Source: Pseudomonadota bacterium
GTDB lineage: Bacteria; Pseudomonadota; Alphaproteobacteria; Rhizobiales; Pleomorphomonadaceae
Length of the DNA: 64,000 nt
Direction: 5' to 3'
Assembly: GCA_018262505.1 (NCBI GenBank)
Contig: JAGSYV010000011.1
Coordinates: 62,001-126,000, forward strand
Positions 9,513 through 19,114 of the stretch are shown here, piece by piece. A program made the translations under genes and the position numbers. The notes beneath the pieces were generated by a model. The model ran no database searches. It was given only the letters and a program-made list of their open reading frames with translations, and was not told where the DNA came from. Positions within the stretch are counted from its first letter, which is position 1. Each line of letters begins with the position of its first letter.

Positions 9513-10340
9513 ATGACCGTCACCCGCCAGGACATCGACTTTCTCGTGGCCACCGCCAAGGAGGCGGCGGAAACCGAGATCATGCCGCGCTTCTCGAACC
9601 TGACCGCCGCCGACATCAAGACCAAGGCGCATGCCTCGGACTTTGTCACCATCGCCGACGTCGCGTCCGAAGAGCTGATCGAGAAGCGTATCCGTGCCGC
9701 CTGGGGCAGTGACTTCCTGTTCCTCGGCGAAGAAATCATGGAGCGGGAGCCAACGCTGATCGACCGGCTGATGGCAGCCCCGCGCGCCGTTGTCGTCGAC
9801 CCGATCGACGGCACCTTCAACTACGCCAACGGCGTTCCCGCCTTCGCGGTGATCATCTCGGTGATCGAACATGGCGAAATCAAAGGCGGCATCATCTATG
9901 ATCCGGTGCGCGGCGATGCCGCTTGCGCCATCGCCGGCGGCGGCGCCTTCCTCGCCGGCAATGACCGGCCGGACCGGCCGCTCCGGGTGGCGCCGCCGAC
10001 GCCGCTATCCAACATGCAGGGCTGTGCCAGCTGGTACTACGCCTCCCCCGAGGAGCGCGACCGGCTGCTGTCCGGCTTTGGCCGCACCTGGGGCATCATG
10101 AACTATCGCTGCGGCGGCCAGGAGATGCGACTGCTCGTCGACGGGCGCATCCATTTTTGCCACTACCACAAGCTATCGCCATGGGATCACGCCGCCGGCT
10201 GGCTGATCCACCGCGAGGCGGGTGGCTACTCGGCGTTGCTCGATGGCTCGCCCTACCGCCCGGATCTGCGGGCCGGTGGTCTGCTGATGGCCCCGGACGA
10301 GGCAAGCTGGAACGAGCTCGCCGCTGCGTTGCGCGGATAA
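9513..10340 (+). CDS. inositol monophosphatase family protein
   Basis: A Mg2+-dependent, Li+-sensitive-type phosphatase of 275 residues. The metal-binding motifs are present in order: the GEE in FLGEEIMERE, DPIDGTFNYANG, and WDHAAG near the C-terminus. Substrates in this family include inositol 1-phosphate, histidinol phosphate, fructose 1,6-bisphosphate and 3'-phosphoadenosine 5'-phosphate, and the sequence alone does not choose between them. The long ORF in the track is cut back to ATG 9513, which follows a CCGGAG site. It converges with the pyruvate carboxylase gene across a strong hairpin. Confidence 0.88.
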   Translation: MTVTRQDIDFLVATAKEAAETEIMPRFSNLTAADIKTKAHASDFVTIADVASEELIEKRIRAAWGSDFLFLGEEIMEREPTLIDRLMAAPRAVVVDPIDGTFNYANGVPAFAVIISVIEHGEIKGGIIYDPVRGDAACAIAGGGAFLAGNDRPDRPLRVAPPTPLSNMQGCASWYYASPEERDRLLSGFGRTWGIMNYRCGGQEMRLLVDGRIHFCHYHKLSPWDHAAGWLIHREAGGYSALLDGSPYRPDLRAGGLLMAPDEASWNELAAALRG

Positions 10341-10363
10341 GCAGTCGAGGCCTCTTTGGATAG

Positions 10364-10391
10364 GCAATGGCCGGCGTTCGCTGGCCATTGC
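10364..10391. terminator. bidirectional terminator between convergent genes
   Basis: Perfect 9-bp stem GCAATGGCC / GGCCATTGC with a 10-base loop, located between the stop codons of the inositol-phosphatase-family gene and pyruvate carboxylase. It has no long T tract, but its position between convergent stops supports termination for both strands. Confidence 0.6.
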
Positions 10392-10436
10392 ACCTTTACG
10401 TTCCGCGGCAGCGGAGAAATCGATGCGGGCAGGCCC

Positions 10437-13400
10437 TCAATCCTTGAGCACCACGAGCAGATCCTTGGCATCGATCTGAGCGCCGGCGGTGACCAGCACC
10501 TCGGCAATGGTGCCGTTACGCTCGGCATGAATGGATGTTTCCATCTTCATCGCCTCGATGGAGAGCAGCACGTCGCCGGCCTTCACGGTCTGGCCCGCCT
10601 TCACCGCCAATGTCGACACCACACCCGGCATCGGCGCCGCCACGTGGCTCGGATCACCGGCATCGGCCTTACGCCGCTGCGTCTGGGCCGAGGCAGCGCT
10701 CGAGCGGTCGGGCACGCGCACCATGCGTGGCTGACCATTGAGCTCGAAGAACACCCGCACCATGCCCTCGTTGTCGGGCTCGCCGACCGCCTGGCAGATC
10801 AGCACCAGCGACTTGCCGCGCTCGAGCTCGATGGTCAGTTCGTCGCCAGCCTGCATGCCATAGAAATAGACTGGCGTCGGTAGCACCGACGTCGGCCCAT
10901 AGGTCTCCTGCGACTTGGCAAAATCGAGGAACACCTTGGGATACATCAGGTAGCTGGCAAGATCCTGTTCGGTCGGCGCCCAGGGCAGCTTCTCCGCCAG
11001 TTCGGCGCGTATCGCCTCGAGGTCAACAGGCGGAATCAGCGAGCCCGGCGGCACGGTGATCGGCTCGGCACCCTTCAAGATCTTGGCCTGAAGGTCCCTG
11101 GGCCAGCCACCCGGCGGTTGCCCCAGATCGCCGTGGAACATTTCCACCACCGAATCGGGGAACGCCACGTCCTTGGCCGGATCGAGCACATCGGCTGGGG
11201 TAAGGGCCGAAGAGACCATCAACAACGCCATGTCGCCCACCACTTTGGACGACGGCGTCACCTTGACGATATCGCCGAACATGCGGTTGACGTCGGCATA
11301 CGTCTTGGCCACTTCGTGCCAGCGTGTCTCAAGGCCAAGGGAACGAGCCTGTTCCTTGAGATTGGTGAACTGGCCGCCGGGCATCTCGTGGAGATAGACC
11401 TCGGATGCCGGCCCCTTCAGGTCATTCTCGAAGGCGGCGTATTTGTTGCGCACCGCCTCCCAGTAGAAGGAAATGCGGCGGATGGCTTGCTGATCGAGGC
11501 CGGTCGGCCGCGACCCGCCTTCGAGTGCGGCGACGATCGAGCCGAGGCAGGGCTGCGAAGTGTTGCCGGAAAAGGCATCCATGGCGGCATCGACGATATC
11601 GATGCCCTCCTCCACCGCCGCCAGCACCGACGCAGCGGAAATGCCGGACGTATCATGGGTATGGAAATGGATCGGCAGGTCGGTCGCCTCGCGCATCGCC
11701 CGGAACAACACACGCGCCGCCGCCGGCTTCAGCAGGCCGGCCATATCCTTGATGGCGATGATGTGCGCGCCGGCATGCTCCAGTTCCCGCGTCATGCCGA
11801 CGTAATACTTGAGATCATACTTGGCGCGGTCGGGATCGAGGATGTCTCCGGTGTAGCAGATGGCGGCTTCCAGCACCTTGCCCTGATCGAGCACCGCGTC
11901 CATGGAGACGCGCATGTTGTCGATCCAGTTGAGGCAGTCGAACACGCGGAAGACGTCGACACCGCTGGCCGCGGCCTGCTGCACGAAATGGCGGACGACG
12001 TTGTCGGCGTAGTTCTTGTAGCCGACGCCGTTCGAGCCACGCAGCAGCATCTGCATCAGGATGTTGGGCGCCTTGTCACGGATCTTGGCAAGCCGCTCCC
12101 ATGGATCTTCGGTCAGGAAGCGCATGGCGACGTCAAAGGTGGCGCCGCCCCAGCATTCCACGCTGAACAAGCCCGGCAGGCCTCGCGCATAAGCCTCGGC
12201 AATGTTGGCCATGTCGTGGGTGCGCATGCGCGTCGCCAGCAGCGACTGGTGACCGTCACGCATGGTCGTGTCGGTGATCAGGACGTTGTTCTGTTCGCGA
12301 ATCCACTTCGCCAACGCCTCAGGCCCGCGCGAAGCGAGCAGATCGCGGGTTCCTGGCGTGATGCCGCCGGAAAACACCGGCACCACCGGCCTTGCCCCCT
12401 CGCCCGGCCTCGGGCGGCTGCGGGTTTCAGGATGGCCGTTGACGGTGACATCGGCGACGTAGGTCAGGAGCTTGGTCGCTCGGTCCCGGCGCTTGACCAG
12501 TTGGAACAGCTCCGGCGTCTCATCGATGAAACGGGTGGTATAGCGGTTCTGCTGGAATTTCGGGTGGGAGATGATGCTCTCAAGGAAGGTCAGGTTGGTG
12601 GCAACGCCGCGAATACGGAACTCGCGCAGCGCCCGCATCATGCGGTTGATCGCCTCGATGGGGGTCGGTGCCCAGGCGGTGACCTTCTCAAGCAGCGGAT
12701 CGTAGAAGCGAGTAATCACCGCGCCGGCATAGGCGGTGCCACCGTCGAGACGAATGCCGAAGCCGGTAGCGCCGCGATACGCGGTGATGCGGCCATAGTC
12801 GGGAATGAAGTTCTGCTCGGGATCCTCGGTGGTGACGCGACACTGCAGCGCGTGGCCATGCAGCCGAATGTCCTCCTGCAGCGGCACGCCCGACTCGGGC
12901 GAGCCAATCCTGGCGCCTTCGAGGATACGGATCTGAGCGCGCACCACATCGATACCGGTCACCTCCTCGGTGACGGTATGCTCCACCTGGATGCGTGGGT
13001 TGACCTCGATGAAGAAGAAGGCGCTACTGTCGGCATCCATCAGGAACTCGACGGTGCCGGCGCTGTAGTAGTTGGCCGCCTTGGCGATGGTCACGCCATA
13101 ACCGGTGATCTCGTCGCGCTGGGCGTCGGTGAGATAGGGGGCCGGCGCCCGCTCGACCACCTTCTGGTGGCGCCGCTGCACCGAGCAGTCGCGTTCGAAC
13201 AGGTGGACGATGTTGCCATGGGTGTCGCCGAGGATCTGTACCTCGACGTGACGAGCCCGCTCCACCAGCTTTTCGAGATAGATTTCGTCCTTGCCGAAGG
13301 CCGCCATCGCCTCGCGTTTGGCCGTCACCACCTCGCGCAGCAGCGTTGCCTCGTCACGAATGACCCGCATACCACGGCCGCCACCGCCCCAGGAGGCCTT

Positions 13401-13889
13401 CAGCATCACCGGATAGCCGATGCGCTTGGCCTCCGCCTTCACCACCTCCATGTCATCGGGCAGCGGGTCGGTGGCCGGCATCACCGGCACGCCCGCCTCG
13501 ATGGCGAGGTTGCGCGCCGCCACCTTGTTGCCGAGCTGGCGCATGGTTTCCGGCGACGGACCGATGAAGGTGATGCCGGCATCGCGGCAGGCCTCGGCGA
13601 ACTCCGGACTTTCCGACAGAAGACCATAGCCGGGATGGATGGCATCGGCCTTGGATTCCTTGGCGACGCGCAGGATCTCGGAAATGCTGAGATAGGCCTC
13701 GATTGGCCCAAGGCCGGCGCCGATCTGATAGGCTTCGTCGGCCTTGAAGCGGTGCAGCGCCAGCCGGTCCTCCTCAGCAAAGACGGCGACCGTCCTGAGG
13801 CCGAGCTCGTTGGCGGCGCGGAAGACGCGGATGGCGATCTCTGATCGGTTGGCGACAAGCACCTTGGTGATCGGCACGGCAAGCTCCAT
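10437..13889 (-). CDS. pyc: pyruvate carboxylase
   Basis: Anaplerotic biotin enzyme that carboxylates pyruvate to oxaloacetate. It is a single 1,150-residue chain with all parts. The biotin carboxylase domain starts at VLVANRSEIAIRVFRAANELG and has an intact ATP-grasp core (KASWGGGGRGMR). The carboxyltransferase domain begins near TDTTMRDGHQSLLATRMRT with the metal-binding HFHTHDTSG. A tetramerisation region follows, and the C-terminal biotinyl domain has EAMKMETS at about residue 1113. The ORF extends further upstream. ATG 13889 is chosen by length and the usual N-terminus, although ATG 13940 is an alternative. The domains are contiguous with no deletion. Confidence 0.95.
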   Translation of the reverse strand: MELAVPITKVLVANRSEIAIRVFRAANELGLRTVAVFAEEDRLALHRFKADEAYQIGAGLGPIEAYLSISEILRVAKESKADAIHPGYGLLSESPEFAEACRDAGITFIGPSPETMRQLGNKVAARNLAIEAGVPVMPATDPLPDDMEVVKAEAKRIGYPVMLKASWGGGGRGMRVIRDEATLLREVVTAKREAMAAFGKDEIYLEKLVERARHVEVQILGDTHGNIVHLFERDCSVQRRHQKVVERAPAPYLTDAQRDEITGYGVTIAKAANYYSAGTVEFLMDADSSAFFFIEVNPRIQVEHTVTEEVTGIDVVRAQIRILEGARIGSPESGVPLQEDIRLHGHALQCRVTTEDPEQNFIPDYGRITAYRGATGFGIRLDGGTAYAGAVITRFYDPLLEKVTAWAPTPIEAINRMMRALREFRIRGVATNLTFLESIISHPKFQQNRYTTRFIDETPELFQLVKRRDRATKLLTYVADVTVNGHPETRSRPRPGEGARPVVPVFSGGITPGTRDLLASRGPEALAKWIREQNNVLITDTTMRDGHQSLLATRMRTHDMANIAEAYARGLPGLFSVECWGGATFDVAMRFLTEDPWERLAKIRDKAPNILMQMLLRGSNGVGYKNYADNVVRHFVQQAAASGVDVFRVFDCLNWIDNMRVSMDAVLDQGKVLEAAICYTGDILDPDRAKYDLKYYVGMTRELEHAGAHIIAIKDMAGLLKPAAARVLFRAMREATDLPIHFHTHDTSGISAASVLAAVEEGIDIVDAAMDAFSGNTSQPCLGSIVAALEGGSRPTGLDQQAIRRISFYWEAVRNKYAAFENDLKGPASEVYLHEMPGGQFTNLKEQARSLGLETRWHEVAKTYADVNRMFGDIVKVTPSSKVVGDMALLMVSSALTPADVLDPAKDVAFPDSVVEMFHGDLGQPPGGWPRDLQAKILKGAEPITVPPGSLIPPVDLEAIRAELAEKLPWAPTEQDLASYLMYPKVFLDFAKSQETYGPTSVLPTPVYFYGMQAGDELTIELERGKSLVLICQAVGEPDNEGMVRVFFELNGQPRMVRVPDRSSAASAQTQRRKADAGDPSHVAAPMPGVVSTLAVKAGQTVKAGDVLLSIEAMKMETSIHAERNGTIAEVLVTAGAQIDAKDLLVVLKD

Positions 13890-14132
13890 AAGGGAAACTA
13901 CGTTGGTCGTTTCCCTAGCAGGCTTACTGGCTAATGTCATATCCCCACGGCACTTTTCGCCCTTGTCCTTTGGGAGAAAGCAAGAATCGGCAACAAGCGC
14001 CAAAACGATCAAACCGATTTAGATTTGTTAGGTTTCGCCGTTACTTACAGCGCCTCGCCCGAGAGCATTTCAGTCGAAAGCGGAATAGGTCATGCAAAAC
14101 ACGCATACCGGCCTTATCGGAGGCGCATGGCG

Positions 14133-14150
14133 ATGGCGGGGGACCGCCAT
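14133..14150 (-). terminator. possible terminator downstream of opgH
   Basis: A 7-bp inverted repeat ATGGCGG / CCGCCAT with a GGGA loop lies 10 bases past the opgH stop. No T run follows, so this is tentative. The rest of the 270-base gap to pyc (13890-14159) shows no gene; it presumably holds the pyc promoter. Confidence 0.3.
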
Positions 14151-14159
14151 TGGCTCCGT

Positions 14160-16346
14160 TCAGGCAGATTGCGCGGCCGCCGTCTCCGCCATGGCGTGAC
14201 GGTTGAGGGGCTTTTGCGCCAGCGCGTCAAGAATGCGCGGCGTGGCGATCAGCGTCGCACGCTCCTTGGCGTCAAGGAAGGAGACCCCTTCTTCGATGGT
14301 CTCAGCCTCGCCGACCTTGGCAAGGGCCAACGCTGAGACAGGATCGACCCGGCCGGGCGGCCGCGGCGCCATGCGATCGATCAGCGCCAGATGCTGCATC
14401 AGGAGATCGGTGTCGGCGACGATATCAACCAGGCTCGGCGCGGTGGCAACCGCCTCGATATAGGCCGGACGCGTCTCGTCCATACGTCCCTGGATGTTGG
14501 GACGATGATGCTCTTCCGGGGTCCTGAGGAGGCCCAGCCATTTGATGAACCGGCCCACCGCATTGGAGCCGGTAAGGCCGGAGATCGGCACGGCAAGCAC
14601 CATGCCGGCGATGGCCGGCGACAGCCAGGCGAACAGTTCCCAGCTATCGGCGATCGCTGCCCAGCCCAGGGCGAGGCCGGCAAGTACGTGCCAGCGGTGG
14701 CGGGCGATGAGATCGCCGAGCGGCAAGCCGCCATCGTCGCGCCGCTGCGGCTTCCAGCCGGCGTCGCGATGCAGCACGATCTCGGTGACCGCGCCGGTCT
14801 GGATCAGCATCATGATCGGCGCCACCAGCGCCGACACCACCATCTCGAAGACGAAAGACAGCAAGAGGCCGAGGAAGCCGCCCGAGGCCTTGCGGTCGCG
14901 CGAGTTGAAAGAGAAAGCCAGGAGACCGAGCACCTTTGGCAGGAACAACACGCCCATGGTGAGGGCAAACAGACTGAGCGCCCGCTCGGCGTCGATGCGC
15001 GGCCAAGATGGGAAGAGCTGGAACCCGTCCTTGAAATACTCCGGCCGGATATAGTGGGCCTGCAGCGTCAGCGCGAGACCGGAGAGGATCAGGAGCAACC
15101 ACAGCGGCGAGGCGAGATAGCTCATGATGCCGGTGAGGATGTGGGAGCGCGATACCCAGTGCAGGCCCCGCCCGCCGATCACCTTCAAATGCTGCAGGTT
15201 GCCCTGGCACCAACGACGGTCGCGGACGGCGAGATCAACCAGCGACGGCGGGCTTTCCTCGTAGGAACCGGAAAGATCGTCGGCGATGATGATGTTCCAG
15301 CCGGCGCGGCGGATCAATGCCGCCTCGACGAAGTCATGACTCATGATGTGGCCGCCGAACGGCGGCTTGCCAGACAATTCTGGCAGACCGGCCGAATTCA
15401 GAAAGGCCTCGGTACGAATGATGGCATTGTGACCCCAGAAATTGCCTTCCTTCTGGACCCACCAGCTGAGGCCGGTGCCGACAACCGGGCCATAGACCCG
15501 ACCGGCAAACTGCTGCAGCCGCGCCATCACCGTCGTACCGTTGACCAACATCGGAATGGTCTGGATGAGACCGGCATCGGGGTCGGCTTCCATCCGCCGC
15601 GCCAGTTCGACGATGGTTCGCCCTTCCATCAGGCTGTCGGCATCGAGCACCAGGAGATGGTCATAGGCGCTCGCCCAGCGCTTGCAGAAGTCGGCGACGT
15701 TGCCGGCTTTCTTGGCGGTGTTGTTGCGCCGTCGCCGATAGTAGATGCGGGTAAATCCGCCGATGCGCTCGCGGGCGGCCAGCAGCGCCGCCTCTTCCTG
15801 CAGCACCACTTCCGGATCAGTGGTGTCGGCCAGCACGAACCAGTCGAAGGCGTGGCTCTGGCCAAGCGCCTCGACATCGCGGGCCATCGCCTCAATGGCG
15901 GCGAAGATGCGCGAGGGGTCCTCGTTGTAGGTCGGCATCAGCATCGCCGTGCGCTTGCGCAGCGGCTCATCCGACCGAGCTGACGGCCGGGCGAACCGCC
16001 GGCTGACCAGTTTCAGAAAGCCGAAAACGGAAGCGACCGAGGACAGCGCGATCCAGGCAAACGTCACGGTGAACAGGACAAGCACGACGCGCTCGACCGG
16101 CGTAAGGTCGCCGAGCGCCAACACCGCGTACATCTCGCTGACGGCATAGGCGAGCAACGCCGCCGTGCCGCCGAGGACGGCGAAGCGTTTCAGGAACGAC
16201 GAGCGGCTATGGGAGTTGACCAAGCGTCGCCGGTCCTTGCGACGGAAGCGCTTGAGATCTTGCGCCGGCATGTCGGCCGGATGCTCCGGCGGCATGCCGG
16301 GAGCGTATCGCCCACTGACGGCGACATCACGAACTATGCTGTCCAT
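14160..16346 (-). CDS. opgH: glucans biosynthesis glucosyltransferase OpgH (MdoH)
   Basis: Inner-membrane family-2 glycosyltransferase that polymerises UDP-glucose into the beta-glucan backbone of osmoregulated periplasmic glucans. Two N-terminal transmembrane segments precede the GT-A domain. The nucleotide-binding Asp pair lies in LLVLDADSLMEG, and the processive-synthase QxxRW-type signature is RRWCQGNLQH at about residue 380. Further membrane helices follow (LASPLWLLLILSGLALTL and later). At 728 residues it is shorter than the enterobacterial protein but usual for alphaproteobacteria. The ATG at 16346 overlaps the opgG stop by 13 bases, indicating translational coupling. Confidence 0.92.
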   Translation of the reverse strand: MDSIVRDVAVSGRYAPGMPPEHPADMPAQDLKRFRRKDRRRLVNSHSRSSFLKRFAVLGGTAALLAYAVSEMYAVLALGDLTPVERVVLVLFTVTFAWIALSSVASVFGFLKLVSRRFARPSARSDEPLRKRTAMLMPTYNEDPSRIFAAIEAMARDVEALGQSHAFDWFVLADTTDPEVVLQEEAALLAARERIGGFTRIYYRRRRNNTAKKAGNVADFCKRWASAYDHLLVLDADSLMEGRTIVELARRMEADPDAGLIQTIPMLVNGTTVMARLQQFAGRVYGPVVGTGLSWWVQKEGNFWGHNAIIRTEAFLNSAGLPELSGKPPFGGHIMSHDFVEAALIRRAGWNIIIADDLSGSYEESPPSLVDLAVRDRRWCQGNLQHLKVIGGRGLHWVSRSHILTGIMSYLASPLWLLLILSGLALTLQAHYIRPEYFKDGFQLFPSWPRIDAERALSLFALTMGVLFLPKVLGLLAFSFNSRDRKASGGFLGLLLSFVFEMVVSALVAPIMMLIQTGAVTEIVLHRDAGWKPQRRDDGGLPLGDLIARHRWHVLAGLALGWAAIADSWELFAWLSPAIAGMVLAVPISGLTGSNAVGRFIKWLGLLRTPEEHHRPNIQGRMDETRPAYIEAVATAPSLVDIVADTDLLMQHLALIDRMAPRPPGRVDPVSALALAKVGEAETIEEGVSFLDAKERATLIATPRILDALAQKPLNRHAMAETAAAQSA

Positions 16347-17893
16347 CGGAAGGCCCAAGTCTCGGCCGTCTGCCCTGATCCGAAGGCGAGAGCCGCCGTC
16401 AGTTCAATCAGGGTCTCGTTTTGAGGATCCAGCTCGAAGCTGAGGCGTAGGCCGCCGGTCTCAGGATTGGCGGTGACGACGACATTCTTCACCGTGCCTT
16501 TGGAAGCCTGTACCGACGCCTTCGAGGCCCCGAGCTTGGCAGGGTCGACACTTTGGAAGTAGCCATAGTCGATCACGAACAGACGCACCGGCGTTGGCCC
16601 GCCGACGCCCGCCCGTCCCGATCGCGTTGCGGTGACATAGGCAGCGCCGGCCGCCAGCGCCGGATCGCCCCCCCAGAACAGACGATAAGCGAAGAAATAC
16701 TCGGTACCGGCCGGAATCTTGTCCTGCGGCGCCCAGTAGGCGACGATGTTGTCATGGATCTCGGAATTGGTGGGAATTTCCACCAGGGTCACGGCGCCGG
16801 CACCCCAGTCGCCCACCGGTTCGATCCAAAGCGACGGGCGGCGCTGATAGGAAGCTTCGAGATCCTGATAGGAGTCGAAGCTGCGATCGCGCTGGACGAG
16901 GCCAAAGCCGCGCGGACTGCGATCCTGGAACGCCGAAATCTGCAATTCCTTGGGATTGGCGAGCGGACGCCACCAGCGATCTCCCCGGCCGGTGACCATC
17001 AACATGCCGTCCGAATCGTGGACCTCGGGCCGGAAGTCGTCGATTTCAGTGCGGCCGTTGGCCGAAAAGAAGAACATCGACGTGCCCGGCGCGAGACCGA
17101 CCTTTTCGAGATCGGCGCGTGGAAACAGCTGCGCCTCCACGTCGATGGTCGTCGGCAGTCCAGGCCGGACGGTAAAGCGGTAGGCGCCCGACACAGAAGG
17201 GCTGTCGAGAAGCGCATTGACAACGCAGGTATCCGAGCCGGCAGTCGGCGTTTCCACCCAGAAGGCCCGGAACAGCGGAAATTCTTCACCCTCGGGGTCG
17301 GCGGTCTTGAGAGCAAGACCGCGCGCCGACAGACCATAGGTCTCACCCTTGCCCAGGGAGCGGAAATAACTTGCCCCTTGGAAAACCAGAACCTCGTCGA
17401 ACACGTCGGGCTTGTTGAGTGGCGCGTGCAAGCGGAAGCCAGAGAAACCGATATCCTCGGCCGGAATCGGCTGCGGCACCAACGGCCCATAGTTGAAGAG
17501 AGCGGGGTCGTAAGGAACGTGCGTTGCCTGACCATTCTCGACCAGCGCCATCTCCACCGGTTCCTTGAAATAGGAGCCGCGATGGAAGAGCTGCATCTGA
17601 TAGGGCAACCCCTTGTCGGCCCAGATGGCCGCCTCGGGACGGAAGCGAATGTCGCGATACTGATCGTAGGTCAGGTTTTCAAGAATGGGCGGTAGGCTGG
17701 TATCCGGCGCCTCGTAGGCCTTCTTGGCCAGAGCCCGCGCGATCTCAGCCACCGTCGAACGGGTGAACGGTCCGGTAACGGCAAACTGGTGCTGCTGAGT
17801 CGCTGCCCGCGCCAAGGCGGGCACGCCGGTCGCAACCACAACGGCGCCAACCGCCGTCAGCGCTCGCGTCATAAAATCACGGCGATCAATCAT
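16334..17893 (-). CDS. opgG: glucan biosynthesis protein OpgG/OpgD family, with twin-arginine signal
   Basis: Periplasmic protein needed for branching or maturation of osmoregulated periplasmic glucans, 519 residues, encoded just upstream of opgH. The body matches the MdoG family (YDQYRDIRFRPEAAIW, PYQMQLFHRG, FFSANGRTEIDDFRPEVHDSDG). The N-terminus MIDRRDFMTRALTAVGAVVV followed by ALARAA is a twin-arginine (Tat) signal, as in OpgD, rather than a plain Sec signal. The open frame reaches 17935, but ATG 17893 puts the RR pair at residues 4-5 and is preferred. Whether it acts as OpgG or OpgD cannot be settled by sequence reading; it is the only such gene here. Confidence 0.9.
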   Translation of the reverse strand: MIDRRDFMTRALTAVGAVVVATGVPALARAATQQHQFAVTGPFTRSTVAEIARALAKKAYEAPDTSLPPILENLTYDQYRDIRFRPEAAIWADKGLPYQMQLFHRGSYFKEPVEMALVENGQATHVPYDPALFNYGPLVPQPIPAEDIGFSGFRLHAPLNKPDVFDEVLVFQGASYFRSLGKGETYGLSARGLALKTADPEGEEFPLFRAFWVETPTAGSDTCVVNALLDSPSVSGAYRFTVRPGLPTTIDVEAQLFPRADLEKVGLAPGTSMFFFSANGRTEIDDFRPEVHDSDGMLMVTGRGDRWWRPLANPKELQISAFQDRSPRGFGLVQRDRSFDSYQDLEASYQRRPSLWIEPVGDWGAGAVTLVEIPTNSEIHDNIVAYWAPQDKIPAGTEYFFAYRLFWGGDPALAAGAAYVTATRSGRAGVGGPTPVRLFVIDYGYFQSVDPAKLGASKASVQASKGTVKNVVVTANPETGGLRLSFELDPQNETLIELTAALAFGSGQTAETWAFRWTA

Positions 17894-18111
17894 GGGATTC
17901 CCGACAGAAAGGTCCACAGCGGCTCCACTCGTCATTCACATGGGCGCGGGAACAGCGAGCGAGACGTAAAGTTCCCACTCCACTACCAAGGCGCGGCGCC
18001 GGCTCGTCCGGCTTCCCGAAAATGCCCTCTTACCCGTTGGATTCCAACATTTCACGTGGATACCAGACCGACACGATGGTGCATAGAACCATACGCGGCC
18101 AGCCATCGAAT

Positions 18112-18598
18112 TTATACCTCCGCGCCCGCATGTCCGCCATGACTGGAAGCGGTTTCAACGAGCTCCACCTCGGCCTCGGCACATAGGCGGCGTACGCTTT
18201 CGCGCGGACAACGATCGGTGACAAACACGTCCACTTGGGCAACCGAGCCGATCCTCACCGGCGCCGTCCGCTCGAATTTGGTCTCGTCGGCCACCAGGAT
18301 CACCCGGCGCGCATTGGCGATGATGGCCTGCGCCACCTTCACCTCACGGGTTGGCGACATTGATGTTGTTGGTGATCACCATCAGTCCCGAATGCTGCAG
18401 CAGCGCTTGCGCCACCGCCTCGGTGGTCGTGCCGATGTTGATGAACAAAGACGCGTCGTTGGGAATGAGCGAAGCGGCGGCTTCGCCGATCGCCCGCTTC
18501 TCGCCGGCAGCGATCTGGCGCCGCGCCTCATAGCCGACGTTCTTGACCGTCGAGGCCAACACCGCGCCGCCATGCACACGGGCCAGCAGTCACGGCGG
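18112..18598 (-). pseudogene. glpR: remnant of a DeoR/GlpR-family transcriptional repressor (N-terminal truncation plus internal deletion)
   Basis: Two adjacent frames on this strand are pieces of one GlpR-type regulator. The first (HGGAV...EKRAIGEAA...LFINIGTTTEAVAQALL...TNNINVAN) ends in a stop. The second resumes out of frame with REVKVAQAIIANARRVILVADETKFER...VDVFVTDRCP. In intact GlpR about 65 residues, including the LAGG...DGGIVGE effector-domain block, lie between NVAN and xREVK; here they are absent. The N-terminal helix-turn-helix (about 55 residues) is also missing: reading back from HGGA one meets LLARV and then a TGA, which is also the stop of the deformylase-like gene. The regulator cannot be functional. 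No glycerol catabolic genes are adjacent. Confidence 0.85.
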
Positions 18599-19114
18599 TA
18601 AGTTGGCGAACGAAGCGGAACGGCCACCGAGCTTCTGATATCTCTTGATCAATCGCTCTCTTTTGAGGCGTGACAGCCGCTCGATCCAGAACACACCGTC
18701 GAGTTGGTCGATCTCATGTTGCAGCACAGCGGCGTGAAAACCTTCCGCCTCCTCGCCCCCGCCGACACCATCGAGATCAGAATAGACCACGCGCACCGCC
18801 CGCGGCCGCTCGATTCCAGCGCTCACACCGGGCATGGAGACCGACCCTTCCTCATTGACCATGGTCTCAGTCGAAGCCCACGCGATCACCGGGTTGACGT
18901 AGATACGGAGCGCGCCTCCTTCCGGAGGTCGCACGGCGATCAGCCGTTGAAGGACGCCGATATGCGAAGCGGCAAGGCCGACAGCCGACGCCGCTTCGAC
19001 GGCGGCGCAGAGATCGGCGGCGAGCGCGGCAAGCCTATCGTCGAAAGCGGTGACCGGCCGAGCGACGGCCCGAAGTCGCGGATCGGGATAGGTCAGCAGG
19101 CTCGGCAGCTTCAT
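18590..19114 (-). CDS. peptide-deformylase-like protein lacking catalytic residues
   Basis: A 174-residue member of the polypeptide deformylase fold (MKLPSLLTYPDPRLRAVARPV...). In active enzymes motif 1 is GLAAxQxG, motif 2 EGCLS and motif 3 HExxH. Here they read GLAASHIG, EGSVSMPG and HEIDQ. The oxyanion Gln, the metal-binding Cys and the second metal-binding His are therefore all replaced, and only the HE pair remains. It is unlikely to deformylate nascent proteins; divergent deformylase-like paralogues of this sort exist in alphaproteobacteria with no settled role. Its stop coincides with the start of the glpR remnant, so the extreme C-terminus (SFANLPP) may have been altered by the same deletion. 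Confidence 0.8.
   Translation of the reverse strand: MKLPSLLTYPDPRLRAVARPVTAFDDRLAALAADLCAAVEAASAVGLAASHIGVLQRLIAVRPPEGGALRIYVNPVIAWASTETMVNEEGSVSMPGVSAGIERPRAVRVVYSDLDGVGGGEEAEGFHAAVLQHEIDQLDGVFWIERLSRLKRERLIKRYQKLGGRSASFANLPP

Noticed and set aside
11118-13844. 908-residue ORF antisense to pyruvate carboxylase
   Set aside because: Mirror frame of a conserved gene, His/Gly/Asp-rich composition without any family motif.
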